In this document: one piece after another, positions 1 to 6,654 of the stretch
How the letters are laid out: each line of letters begins with the position of its first letter
How positions within the stretch are numbered: the first letter of the stretch is position 1
Origin: Spirochaetales bacterium UBA6872
GTDB lineage: Bacteria; Spirochaetota; Spirochaetia; Sphaerochaetales; Sphaerochaetaceae
DNA: 10,083 bases
Assembly: GCA_002452215.1 (NCBI GenBank)
Contig: DKCO01000062.1
Span: 1-10,083 of the forward strand
Direction of reading: 5' to 3'
Notes under the pieces: generated by a model
The model's input: the letters and a program-made list of their open reading frames with translations, nothing else
Databases searched by the model: none
Told to the model about the DNA's origin: nothing
Translations under genes and position numbers: made by a program

Positions 1-1
1 T

Positions 2-286
2 GACTACAGTGTAATTGGATCGGAATTCATCAATTTTATTTCTACTGTTCTTACTTCCAGGATGTGTAAAAAAGCAGAAGAATGTGGAGTGCTAGATGAT
101 CTTTCTTATGGAGACATGATGGAAGATCTTTCCTCTGTTTTCGAGTTGATGGTCAAGCTTGGACTTGCTATAGATCCAACCATAAAAAGAAAACGGGGAA
201 GGCCTAAAAAGAAAAAGAAGGGAACGAACCAAAGAGAAAACCAGGTAGACCTAGAAAAAATCCCTAGTGTAGCTATGCTTCTCTAG
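2..286 (+). CDS. Transposase, C-terminal part only (gene enters from the left edge)
   Basis: An open frame runs from the first complete codon at position 2 to a TAG at 284-286, giving about 94 residues with no start in the window. The first methionine, at 62, lies inside the frame and has no ribosome binding site, so this is the tail of a longer protein. The visible residues begin DYSVIGSEFINFISTVLTSR, which resembles the last part of the catalytic domain of IS4/IS1634-like DDE transposases, where a hydrophobic helix follows the final acidic residue. Next comes an acidic helical stretch and then a very basic AT-hook-like patch, KRKRGRPKKKKK, common near the C terminus of such enzymes. The catalytic DDE residues lie mostly outside the window, so activity cannot be judged. 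The family is inferred from pattern memory. That it is an insertion-sequence protein is fairly likely; the exact family is not secure. Confidence 0.6.
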   Translation, partial: DYSVIGSEFINFISTVLTSRMCKKAEECGVLDDLSYGDMMEDLSSVFELMVKLGLAIDPTIKRKRGRPKKKKKGTNQRENQVDLEKIPSVAMLL

Positions 287-320
287 TCTGATAAATTGGG
301 AAAGTCGTATTAAGGATAAA

Positions 321-950
321 CTATTTCTGCAGGCATTTTCCATCATGCTTGCATGGAACTCCTATGATGTGGCATAGCTTATTGATTTGCTTGCAATAGG
401 CTTTGAGGATATTCTGCATATCCAAGGAAGAAACAAGGCCTTCACATCTAACCCCCTTCGAATAGCTTTTCCCATGTTTGCTAAAAAGATTCTTCAATCC
501 GCTTAAACCCTTATAGTTGGATATATCTGCAGATTTCGATATGTTTAGGAACTTTTTTATTCCATCGGAATCGGCAAGGAACCAATCCTCAATGGTAGAT
601 GTGGCTCTGATATGGAAAACATTGGAAACATTAAGTGCATGCATGGATTCCTCGACGGCATTCCAGTTGATGCGAACTCGATTCTCGTTTCGGTCGAATA
701 CATCACTATCGTAGCAGAGCAACACATTGAAATGGCATGATCTGTATTTGGGGTTTCGCATCAAGTCCTTTTTGAGTATTCTTTCTGCTTTTGTGCTAAA
801 GTTCCCGATCCCCTTAAGTACTTGATACTCAATAAAGCAGTTCAGCCTTCCTCCGTTCATATTCCGAAGTGTCTGGACAAGAGCTCTGTAGAACTCCCCC
901 TCTGTCTCTCCTTCGACGAACAATACGACAACAGTCGAATCAGGATTCAT
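321..950 (-). CDS. TOPRIM-like protein (OLD/RloB/DUF4276 type), second gene of an ATPase-TOPRIM pair
   Basis: This 209-residue protein is probably a metal-dependent nuclease-like partner of the upstream ATPase. Near the N terminus a beta strand leads into FVEGETEGEFY, with E13 placed as the conserved TOPRIM glutamate. LLCYDSDVFD follows at 77-86, with D81 and D83 as the DxD pair. A third motif, IEDWFLAD at 120-127, resembles one in DUF4276/RloB-like proteins. The C-terminal part has a GLSGLKNLF stretch and a basic region but no domain I recognise. The start at 950 is chosen because GGAGG lies six bases upstream. Longer in-frame starts at 995 and 1052 would overlap the ATPase gene much further. 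The chosen start overlaps the ATPase stop by 11 bp, which suggests translational coupling. In the RloA/RloB, AbiLi/AbiLii and AriA/AriB pairs, such proteins act in phage defence or abortive infection. That role is inferred here, and nuclease activity is not proven by motifs alone. Confidence 0.65.
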   Translation of the reverse strand: MNPDSTVVVLFVEGETEGEFYRALVQTLRNMNGGRLNCFIEYQVLKGIGNFSTKAERILKKDLMRNPKYRSCHFNVLLCYDSDVFDRNENRVRINWNAVEESMHALNVSNVFHIRATSTIEDWFLADSDGIKKFLNISKSADISNYKGLSGLKNLFSKHGKSYSKGVRCEGLVSSLDMQNILKAYCKQINKLCHIIGVPCKHDGKCLQK

Positions 951-2250
951 CCACTGCCTCCAAATAGGATGAAAGGATCTTCCTTTCACTTTCATTGCCA
1001 GACAGTAGCTCAAAGATATAGTTGCCAATGAGTGTGGAGGACTCATCTGCATCAGACATCAGCTCCTGTAGCTTCCTAGAGGATGCGAATGTTCTGAACC
1101 TTGCAATTCCATCATCAGAAGGCAATCCTATATAGATGCCACCGAAATCAAGGTACTCAATGAGATACGGAGAATGGCTTGTGATAATTATCCTCATGTC
1201 TCCGGCTAAATTCTCGAGAGTATCGAGGAATCCCTGGAACAAAGCAGGGTGGATAGAGTTCTCAGGTTCTTCCAGCCCGACAATCGATATACCGTTCATG
1301 CGTGCATTTGCAATGTGGACAAGTTGCATGAGGACTCGCTTTGCTCCTGCCGAAAGAAAGCGAAAATCAAGTGGCTGGTTCATATTGCGATCTCGCACCC
1401 ATAGAGAATATATCTTTGGCGATACACTGAAAGGCGCATTTCCATTCTCTGTAAGAACCTTTAGATCCTTTGAGATGTCTGATTCCAGAATCTCTATGTT
1501 CGCTATGTTCGGAAACAGGGAAAGAAATATATTCTCAATGTTGCTGTATAGAATAGGATCCTTTTGTTTTAGCATGAAAAGAGAATTGGGGATATTCTCA
1601 AGAGTCAAGTCTCTCCCAATATCAGAATGAAAGACTATCTGAGGGATGCAATGATAAAGGGATGTGGCATCAAGCTGTTCATCTATATATGCTTTTATGT
1701 TGGAGACAGCATTGACAACAATTTTCATGTAGTCGGGGCAAGAGACTTTCAGATAATCCAGTACAAGCTCGGAATCTCCAAATTCCTTCTTTATATTGGA
1801 GGAGCATCTTCCTGTCTCAAAAAACCTGAGTTTGGCGTTGCCTTCAAATCTCTGCATCAAAAGCTTTGTGTGGCTTCTCGCTTTCTTGTCCCTGATGGAA
1901 AGTTCCTCTGCGACAAGCTTCGCTCCGTTGCCATTGTTCCTTGCCCACTCGAAAGAAAATCTATAAGACGCTGAACGCTCATTACCATTGTTATCATAAT
2001 CGATTTCTATTGAGAAGCTGAAGTCTGTTGTATCGAGATTCGCATTTAGAGGCATAGACGATATGCTGCTCATCATATCCTTTCGAACATTGGTAGTCGA
2101 GTGCATGAATGAAAGCGCGAAATCAAGTGCCGAGAACAGATTGCTCTTGCCATAGCTATTGAGAGATACAAGAGCTGTGATAGGCTTCAGCTCTATTGAT
2201 GTCTTTCCCAGATTGCGGAAACCGCATATAGAAAACTTTGTGATTTTCAT
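940..2250 (-). CDS. AAA/ABC-class ATPase of the OLD/RloA/AbiLi-like group
   Basis: This 436-residue cytoplasmic ATPase belongs to the SMC/RecF-like AAA_15/AAA_21 class. The N terminus (MKITKFSICGFRNLGKTSIE) is the usual first strands of such proteins. A Walker A-like loop follows at 29-36, SLNSYGKS, in which the usual first glycine is serine while G34, K35 and S36 are kept. An ABC-signature-like LSAGAKR lies at 299-305. The Walker B strand gives IVGLEEPENSIHP around 323-335, with E327 in place of the usual aspartate and E328 as the likely catalytic base. ITSHSPYL at 356-363 supplies the switch histidine H359. No TOPRIM domain is fused at the C terminus. Instead a separate TOPRIM-like gene overlaps its stop by 11 bp, as in split OLD-type defence pairs. 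The start at 2250 has GAGGA seven bases upstream. The class is certain. A role as phage sensor and regulator of the downstream partner is inferred from known paired systems. Confidence 0.85.
   Translation of the reverse strand: MKITKFSICGFRNLGKTSIELKPITALVSLNSYGKSNLFSALDFALSFMHSTTNVRKDMMSSISSMPLNANLDTTDFSFSIEIDYDNNGNERSASYRFSFEWARNNGNGAKLVAEELSIRDKKARSHTKLLMQRFEGNAKLRFFETGRCSSNIKKEFGDSELVLDYLKVSCPDYMKIVVNAVSNIKAYIDEQLDATSLYHCIPQIVFHSDIGRDLTLENIPNSLFMLKQKDPILYSNIENIFLSLFPNIANIEILESDISKDLKVLTENGNAPFSVSPKIYSLWVRDRNMNQPLDFRFLSAGAKRVLMQLVHIANARMNGISIVGLEEPENSIHPALFQGFLDTLENLAGDMRIIITSHSPYLIEYLDFGGIYIGLPSDDGIARFRTFASSRKLQELMSDADESSTLIGNYIFELLSGNESERKILSSYLEAVDES
957..961 (-). promoter_or_regulatory. 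Ribosome binding site deciding the TOPRIM gene start
   Basis: On the minus strand GGAGG lies six bases before the ATG at 950, inside the last codons of the ATPase gene. It is the best Shine-Dalgarno match near any candidate start of this reading frame and supports a 209-residue rather than a 243-residue product. Confidence 0.75.
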
Positions 2251-2269
2251 TTATTCTTCCTCTGAGGTA

Positions 2270-2298
2270 ATAGTATCATCTGATAATTTAAGATGCAA
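2270..2298 (-). promoter_or_regulatory. Weak candidate promoter for the ATPase-TOPRIM pair
   Basis: Read on the minus strand, TTGCAT (2293-2298) and TACTAT (2270-2275) are 17 bases apart, matching sigma70 boxes at 3/6 and 4/6 positions. The predicted transcript would start only about a dozen bases before the ATG, which is short. The -10 box overlaps one arm of a 10-bp inverted repeat, so a repressor site is possible. This is tentative. Confidence 0.25.
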
Positions 2299-2391
2299 TT
2301 ATTCATAACATTTTTGTAATAAATATTCTGAAATATTTGGTTTTTACAGAATTAAATGAAATGTTTAAACATGCTAAGTAAATGATACTAT
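2270..2391. repeat. 10-bp perfect inverted repeat flanking two smaller dyads, upstream of the ATPase gene
   Basis: ATAGTATCAT at 2270-2279 is exactly mirrored by ATGATACTAT at 2382-2391. Between them lie a 12-bp palindrome ATGTTTAAACAT (2361-2372) and a 7-bp stem AAATATT/AATATTT with a four-base loop (2321-2338). The region is very AT-rich, so the smaller dyads could be chance. The distant 10-bp pair is less easily dismissed and could be operator half-sites or the ends of a small inserted element. No binding protein can be named. Confidence 0.4.
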
Positions 2392-2741
2392 GAGGATTCA
2401 TTCCATAAAAATAGAACTGAAGATAAATAAGGAAGTTTATATTAATCCCGATAGGGAAGAGAAAAAGAGATGGTTTTAATATTCTTCTTGGCAGTACTCA
2501 AATAATCCTTAGAGTAGCATGGATATTAGCATTAGACTTTTACATGCAGAGTTTTTTGAAATCGTAGATGCCTGGATTCAAGTATGCTGGATGAGCATTC
2601 GATATAGTTTCCCTCGCTGCCTAATTTGGATGTCTGATTCCTGATGAATACCATGGCACTATATAAGGCAAGGCAAAACCGCTCAATTCAATGCAATTGA
2701 TGAAGATACATCAGATTTGAAGATGCAATGTTAAAACTTGT

Positions 2742-2763
2742 AGGTATCTCAGGTTCAATACCT
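2742..2763 (-). terminator. Weak hairpin just after the response regulator gene
   Basis: On the minus strand, AGGTAT and ATACCT form a 6-bp stem with a 10-base loop directly downstream of the regulator stop at 2766. A short AGTTTTA follows. The stem is weak and the T-run short, so this is a marginal terminator candidate for the two-component operon. Confidence 0.25.
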
Positions 2764-2765
2764 AT

Positions 2766-3554
2766 TCAAGTAATTGATTTTGCTGTTCCAATAGATTTCA
2801 TAGAAGAAATCTCATCTCTATATTGGCTTGGCGTTAATGATATAAAGCGTTTGAATATCTTTGTAAAGTATGAAGGAGTTGGAAAGCCTGTGTTCTCTGC
2901 AACTTCTGATACATTCATATTTGTGTTTTCAAGCAATTCTATGGCCTTGTTTATTCTGTATGCATTTAGATATTGTAGGAAATTTATCCCAGTTACTTCT
3001 CGAAATAGAGTAGAGAGATGGTTTTCGCTTGTTCTTGTGTATTGGGATATTTCCCATAAGCCTATTTGCTTGTTGTAATTTGTCATGATGTAATCAATTG
3101 CAAGATTGATCAGGTGGTTTGGCACTCTTGATGGCAATTCGATTTTATTGGATGCTGTTACGAGGTCTTTGCTTGGAACTTTATTGTTTTCATCTAGCTC
3201 TTTTGTTATTTTTGCAAGAGTTGCAATAAGCTCATCATCATCGCATGGTTTTTCGAGGTAGTTTACGACTCCTAGTTGGATTGCACGCTTTGCATATGAA
3301 AAATCAGTATAGCCAGAGAGTATAACAGCATAATCGACAGGACATTTAGAAAGCATTTCGAGTCCATCTTGCCCAGGAAGGCGAATATCCGTAAGAACTA
3401 TATCTGGCGCTTCTTTTTTTATAAGAGCTTCTCCGCTTATTCCATCGGATGCTGTGCCTACAACACTAAGCGAAAGATCTTTCCAAGGAATTGTGATCAT
3501 AAGCTCGTCAAGAGTAATCTTTTCGTCCTCTATTATTGCGATTGTATAACTCAT
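2766..3554 (-). CDS. YesN-like response regulator (receiver + AraC-type DNA-binding domain)
   Basis: This 262-residue transcription regulator takes a phosphoryl group from the kinase encoded just upstream. The receiver spans about 1-120. E9, D10 and E11 form the acidic pocket and D56 in LTDIRLPGQDG is the phospho-acceptor. S80 in ILSGYTDF and K102 in YLEKP are the conserved switch residues. A short linker leads to a C-terminal AraC/XylS domain (about 155-250) with two helix-turn-helix units. The second carries the family pattern SEVAENTGFPTPSYFTKIFKRF, seen here as SEVAENTGF followed by SYFTKIFK. The stop of the kinase gene and this start overlap as ATGA (3551-3554), and GGAGA lies just before the ATG, so translation is probably coupled. 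YesN-type regulators usually control adjacent carbohydrate transport genes. The CUT1 operon to the right is the obvious target, by inference. Confidence 0.93.
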   Translation of the reverse strand: MSYTIAIIEDEKITLDELMITIPWKDLSLSVVGTASDGISGEALIKKEAPDIVLTDIRLPGQDGLEMLSKCPVDYAVILSGYTDFSYAKRAIQLGVVNYLEKPCDDDELIATLAKITKELDENNKVPSKDLVTASNKIELPSRVPNHLINLAIDYIMTNYNKQIGLWEISQYTRTSENHLSTLFREVTGINFLQYLNAYRINKAIELLENTNMNVSEVAENTGFPTPSYFTKIFKRFISLTPSQYRDEISSMKSIGTAKSIT

Positions 3555-5272
3555 ATTGTCTCCATATTATTTGTTTCGGCTTTCTTTGGAAATGATATAG
3601 ATATCCTTGTTCCCTTTTCTTTTTTACTCGTTATAGAGAACACGAGGGAGTATGAGTATTTCAATTCCAATCGTCTTATCACATTGTATAGTCCAACATG
3701 TCCATTTTCTTGAAGCTCTTTTAAATCCTTTGGCTCGAAGCCAATGCCATCATCGATTATTTCAATCTCTATTCTATCCTCGTTGTCCCTTATGTTGATA
3801 TCGAGCCTTCCTGCCTCTGTTTTTGGCTCGAGCCCATGGATTATTGAATTCTCGACCAATGGTTGGATTATCAACTTTGGGGTTTTGACATTCAAGATGC
3901 TATCATCAACATTCAAACTGTATGATATTTTATCTTTGAATCGTATTTTTTGGATTATAAGGTAGCTTTCGACTAAGTTTACGCTCTCTTCTATCGTACA
4001 TTCGCTATCACGATTATTCAGTGATGAGCGTAAGATCTTTCCAAGTCTTATCGAGATGGTGTATATTTCATCCTCTCCATGCAATTTTGCAAGTGCCTTG
4101 ATTGTGTTGAGAGTGTTGAACAGGAAATGAGGGTTAAGCTGCTTCTCAAGCTCCTTTCTTTCTGCCTCGGCAAGTTTTTCTTCTTCCTCCTTTGTCAGGG
4201 CAATTAATGAAGAGAGCTCATCTGTCATTTTATTGAATGCGATTGCGAGTTTGTCGAATTCGAAAAGACCAGTGTTCTCATTGCTTCTTGCGTCAAGGTT
4301 CCCTTTTTGTATTTTCGACATAGCATCTATGATTGTTTTTACTCTCATTGCAAATGAGTGCGAAAAGAGGAGCGCAAATCCCACAGAGATCAAAAGACCT
4401 ATGGACATTGCTATTACGAAGAAAAGCACTGAACTTGATATGTTTGTCTTGTATGGGCGGATATCAGTATTTGCAATTATGGAAAAAGATCCATCAGCAA
4501 GAGGTCTTTCAACTGTTATCAAATTATCAGCATAGAGATTTTGAAATGTACTGAGTGGAGCGTATCTAGATGGGTGCAATAATGATATTGCCATTTTGTT
4601 TTCGTTATCGACTAAAACTTCCTCATGGAATATTGATGATGTGTTTATATTTGAGTTTATCGTATCAAAGAAGATCTCGATTATTACATAGCCAACAGTT
4701 TGTTCATTTGAGATTACACGCCTTAGGATTGTCATGAATGTTTGGTTTTTATCGCCTGTAGCTGTTGAATCAGCTATTGATATGTAAATATCTCTCAATG
4801 TGTCAGCTTCTTCTGCTTTTCTTGCTTTTTCGATTATGTTTGAGTCGCTAGTGTCATTTTTATAGACATTCAAGTCGTATTGAGGTGGAAATGTTCCTGA
4901 TGACAATTGGATATTTCCCGATGCGGATACTATACTTGCTTGCGCTTTTGTGTCAAAGATCCCTGTCTCAGAGAAGAGAAGAACATATATAGAGCGCATT
5001 TCCTCTTTTGATATCTCATCTGTTTTTAATGCGTTTATTATATCTGTGTTCTCTGCAAGGATCCAAGCCATGCTCTTGTACTCTTCTAGTATCTCTTCAA
5101 GGTTTTTTGTGTCATTTTCTATGGCTTTTATTGTCTGGTTTTCCAAAATCTTCTTGATGTTGCTCTGCGTGTAATAGAAATAGGAGATTATGAGTATAGC
5201 TAGTGGTATTACCATCACTACGACAAAATAAAGCAAAAGTCTTTTGAATATTGTAGTAGTTGGAACATGCAT
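3551..5272 (-). CDS. YesM-like membrane sensor histidine kinase
   Basis: This 573-residue sensor kinase of the LytS/YesM (His_kinase, PF06580) class is anchored in the cytoplasmic membrane. Transmembrane helix 1 is at about 11-34. It is followed by an extracytoplasmic sensory region of about 245 residues, probably Cache-like. Helix 2 is at about 281-304, and a HAMP linker spans about 305-358. A charged helix leads to QLNPHFLFNTLN, where H382 is the phosphorylated histidine. The ATPase part has PLVENSIIHG (N475 in the N box), DDGIGF (507-512) and GHVGLYN (524-530). All catalytic motifs are intact. The gene is first in a two-gene operon with the YesN-like regulator and is divergent from the iadA-like gene. 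The ATG at 5272 has only AAGGA about 13 bases upstream, farther than ideal. The N terminus nevertheless gives a normal short cytoplasmic tail before helix 1. The ligand is unknown. Confidence 0.93.
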   Translation of the reverse strand: MHVPTTTIFKRLLLYFVVVMVIPLAILIISYFYYTQSNIKKILENQTIKAIENDTKNLEEILEEYKSMAWILAENTDIINALKTDEISKEEMRSIYVLLFSETGIFDTKAQASIVSASGNIQLSSGTFPPQYDLNVYKNDTSDSNIIEKARKAEEADTLRDIYISIADSTATGDKNQTFMTILRRVISNEQTVGYVIIEIFFDTINSNINTSSIFHEEVLVDNENKMAISLLHPSRYAPLSTFQNLYADNLITVERPLADGSFSIIANTDIRPYKTNISSSVLFFVIAMSIGLLISVGFALLFSHSFAMRVKTIIDAMSKIQKGNLDARSNENTGLFEFDKLAIAFNKMTDELSSLIALTKEEEEKLAEAERKELEKQLNPHFLFNTLNTIKALAKLHGEDEIYTISIRLGKILRSSLNNRDSECTIEESVNLVESYLIIQKIRFKDKISYSLNVDDSILNVKTPKLIIQPLVENSIIHGLEPKTEAGRLDINIRDNEDRIEIEIIDDGIGFEPKDLKELQENGHVGLYNVIRRLELKYSYSLVFSITSKKEKGTRISISFPKKAETNNMETI

Positions 5273-5297
5273 GTTTTGATTATAATCCTTATAGAAT

Positions 5298-5305
5298 TTG
5301 TTTGC
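5298..5305 (+). promoter_or_regulatory. TTGTTTGC element in the divergent kinase/iadA intergenic region
   Basis: This octamer differs by one base from the TTGTTTTC direct repeats upstream of the MFS-transporter operon (6509-6516 and 6535-6542). It lies in the 70-bp gap between the divergent kinase and iadA genes and could be a half-site for the YesN-like regulator. Short AT-rich matches of this kind arise easily by chance. Confidence 0.2.
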
Positions 5306-5342
5306 TTGATATTATTCATGAAAAATCCCAAGGAGGCTAGCT

Positions 5343-6455
5343 ATGATTTTAATAAAGAATGCAAAACTATATTCCCCAGAGTTCTTGGGCATGAAAGACA
5401 TATTGCTTGGCAAGGATAGGATTCTTGCGATAGATGATAAGATCGATATCAAAATCAAGACTCTTGAGACAATCGATGCATGTGGAGAGATTGTTCATCC
5501 AGGATTTATAGATCCTCATGTGCATGTAATTGGAGGCGGAGGAGAGGATGGAATGCTTTCACGTGTTCCTGCTTTGAGTGAGAAGAAAGTCGCAGAGGCT
5601 GGAGTTACGACGCTTGTTGGTCTTTTGGGTACAGATGGTTATACAAGGACTGTGCGTGATTTGGTCGCAAAGATAAAGGGCTTCAAGGAGTGGGGATTGA
5701 GTGCATATTGCCTTACTGGAAGCTACCAAGTGCCATCTATTACGCTTACTGGTTCTGTTGGCGATGATATCGTTTGGATTGACGAGATAATTGGTGTGAA
5801 GGTAGCTGTTGCTGACCACCGTTGCTCTTTTCCGACTACGGATGAGCTTTTGCGCCTTGCATCTGAGGCTAGGCTTGCAAGTCTCATGAGCCACAAAGCA
5901 GGTCTTGTGCATATCCATGTAGGTGCCGACAGCCTTGGAATCGAACAGTTGTTTGAGATTCATAGAAAATCGCCTATACCAGTCAAGCACTTCTTCCCAA
6001 CGCATATGGAAGGACACATGGACCAGGCAAAAGCATGGCTTGAGATGGGTGGACATATTGACTTGACATGCCATAGCGATACCGATGATAAAGCGATTGA
6101 GCTTTTGTCTAGATATCCGGATTCGGTTACTTTATCAACAGATTCAAATGGTTCATTTCCAAAATGGAGTGCTGATAAAACATATATTGTCGGAATGGGT
6201 GCCGGGAGCATAAAAGAGCTTAATGAATATATCCAACGCATCATTGATAAAGGTTTTGATCGGGCATGTGCTTATAAAGCTGTCACAGAAAATGCTGCAA
6301 AGGCATTGAACCTAAAATCAAAAGGGCAAGTGAAGGAAGACTATGATGCTGATCTGGTAATCAGAGACGGCAATAATATTCGATATGTTATATCAAAAGG
6401 CAATATCCTTTTGAAGGAAGGTGTTGCAAAAAACAGCATGTATGAGGATATCTAG
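5343..6455 (+). CDS. iadA: Isoaspartyl dipeptidase (beta-aspartyl peptidase), amidohydrolase superfamily
   Basis: This 370-residue cytoplasmic zinc hydrolase should cleave isoaspartyl (beta-linked) dipeptides, which arise from protein ageing and turnover. The TIM-barrel metal site is complete. PGFIDPHVH gives H59 and H61, and GGGGE gives E68. Y128 lies in TGSYQVP. K153 in IIGVK is the expected carboxylated lysine bridging two metals, and R160 in DHR is a substrate-binding position. H190/H192, H221 in FPTH and D267 in STDSNG complete the set. Order and spacing closely match E. coli IadA, which is about 20 residues longer. The start at 5343 has AAGGAGG six bases upstream. The gene is divergent from the kinase gene and 199 bp before the transporter operon, which has its own promoter. 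Other amidohydrolases such as dihydroorotases share the fold, but the GGGGEDG and TGSYQVP motifs favour IadA. Whether its substrate comes through the neighbouring transporter is unknown. Confidence 0.9.
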   Translation: MILIKNAKLYSPEFLGMKDILLGKDRILAIDDKIDIKIKTLETIDACGEIVHPGFIDPHVHVIGGGGEDGMLSRVPALSEKKVAEAGVTTLVGLLGTDGYTRTVRDLVAKIKGFKEWGLSAYCLTGSYQVPSITLTGSVGDDIVWIDEIIGVKVAVADHRCSFPTTDELLRLASEARLASLMSHKAGLVHIHVGADSLGIEQLFEIHRKSPIPVKHFFPTHMEGHMDQAKAWLEMGGHIDLTCHSDTDDKAIELLSRYPDSVTLSTDSNGSFPKWSADKTYIVGMGAGSIKELNEYIQRIIDKGFDRACAYKAVTENAAKALNLKSKGQVKEDYDADLVIRDGNNIRYVISKGNILLKEGVAKNSMYEDI

Positions 6456-6457
6456 AG

Positions 6458-6484
6458 ATAAATCATTTGAAAATATGGATTTAT
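6458..6484 (+). terminator. Weak AT-rich hairpin after iadA
   Basis: ATAAATC (6458-6464) pairs with GATTTAT (6478-6484) across a 13-base loop just after the iadA stop at 6455. The stem has only one G-C pair and no clear T-run follows, so termination here would be inefficient. It is recorded because no better terminator was found in the gap. Confidence 0.2.
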
Positions 6485-6508
6485 ATTGATAATGCGGTCT
6501 TAATAAGG

Positions 6509-6542
6509 TTGTTTTCCTGATTTTGATATACACTTTGTTTTC
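6509..6542 (+). promoter_or_regulatory. Tandem TTGTTTTC repeats upstream of the transporter promoter
   Basis: TTGTTTTC occurs at 6509-6516 and again at 6535-6542, a 26-base period. The pair lies 30-63 bases before the -35 box at 6572. AraC-type regulators often bind such tandem half-sites just upstream of the promoter, and the nearby YesN-like regulator has an AraC-type domain. The link is inference from position and geometry only. Confidence 0.3.
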
Positions 6543-6571
6543 GAGTAATTTTATCAGCATGAACTTTTTTA

Positions 6572-6600
6572 TTGACGACAAGATAAAACGGCTTTAGACT
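6572..6600 (+). promoter_or_regulatory. Sigma70-like promoter of the MFS/ABC operon
   Basis: TTGACG (6572-6577, five of six consensus bases) and TAGACT (6595-6600, four of six) are separated by exactly 17 bases. Transcription would begin near 6607, leaving a leader of about 48 bases before the MFS start at 6655. It is the best promoter match I found in the window. It suggests the transporter genes can be transcribed independently of iadA. Confidence 0.55.
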
Positions 6601-6654
6601 CTTATTGTAAAGTCAATTATTTAATAAACTTTAGTAATTAATAGGAGCATAGAG

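Larger units (their letters stand above)
2251..2765. other. 515-bp intergenic region with no convincing gene
   Basis: This stretch separates the ATPase gene from the response regulator gene, both on the minus strand. Near the ATPase it holds the dyads described separately. Elsewhere only very short open frames occur. One of 29 codons (2390-2479, plus) begins MRIHSIKIELKINKEVYINP, and one of 41 codons (2519-2644, plus) begins MDISIRLLHAEFFEIVDAWI. A frame of about 40 codons beginning MVFIRNQTSKLG lies on the minus strand around 2530-2650. I noticed no clear Shine-Dalgarno before either plus-strand ATG, and none of the three resembles a family I recognise. The region could contain decayed gene fragments or an undetected small RNA. 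I cannot support either. Confidence 0.5.

Noticed and set aside
62..286. A stand-alone 74-residue protein starting at 62
   Set aside because: The frame is open to the left edge with transposase-like residues before this methionine, and there is no ribosome binding site.
951..1052. Longer N terminus for the TOPRIM-like protein, starting at 1052 or 995
   Set aside because: It would overlap the ATPase gene by up to 113 bp; the strong Shine-Dalgarno and the start of the conserved strand both favour 950.
1136..1974. Plus-strand open frames of 164 and 115 codons
   Set aside because: They are antisense to the ATPase gene, whose motifs are intact, and their translations resemble no protein family.
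2390..2479. Small gene of 29 codons
   Set aside because: No Shine-Dalgarno, very short, overlaps an inverted-repeat arm, and no recognisable family.
5559..6074. Minus-strand open frame of 171 codons
   Set aside because: It is antisense to the well-conserved isoaspartyl dipeptidase gene and has an atypical amino-acid composition.
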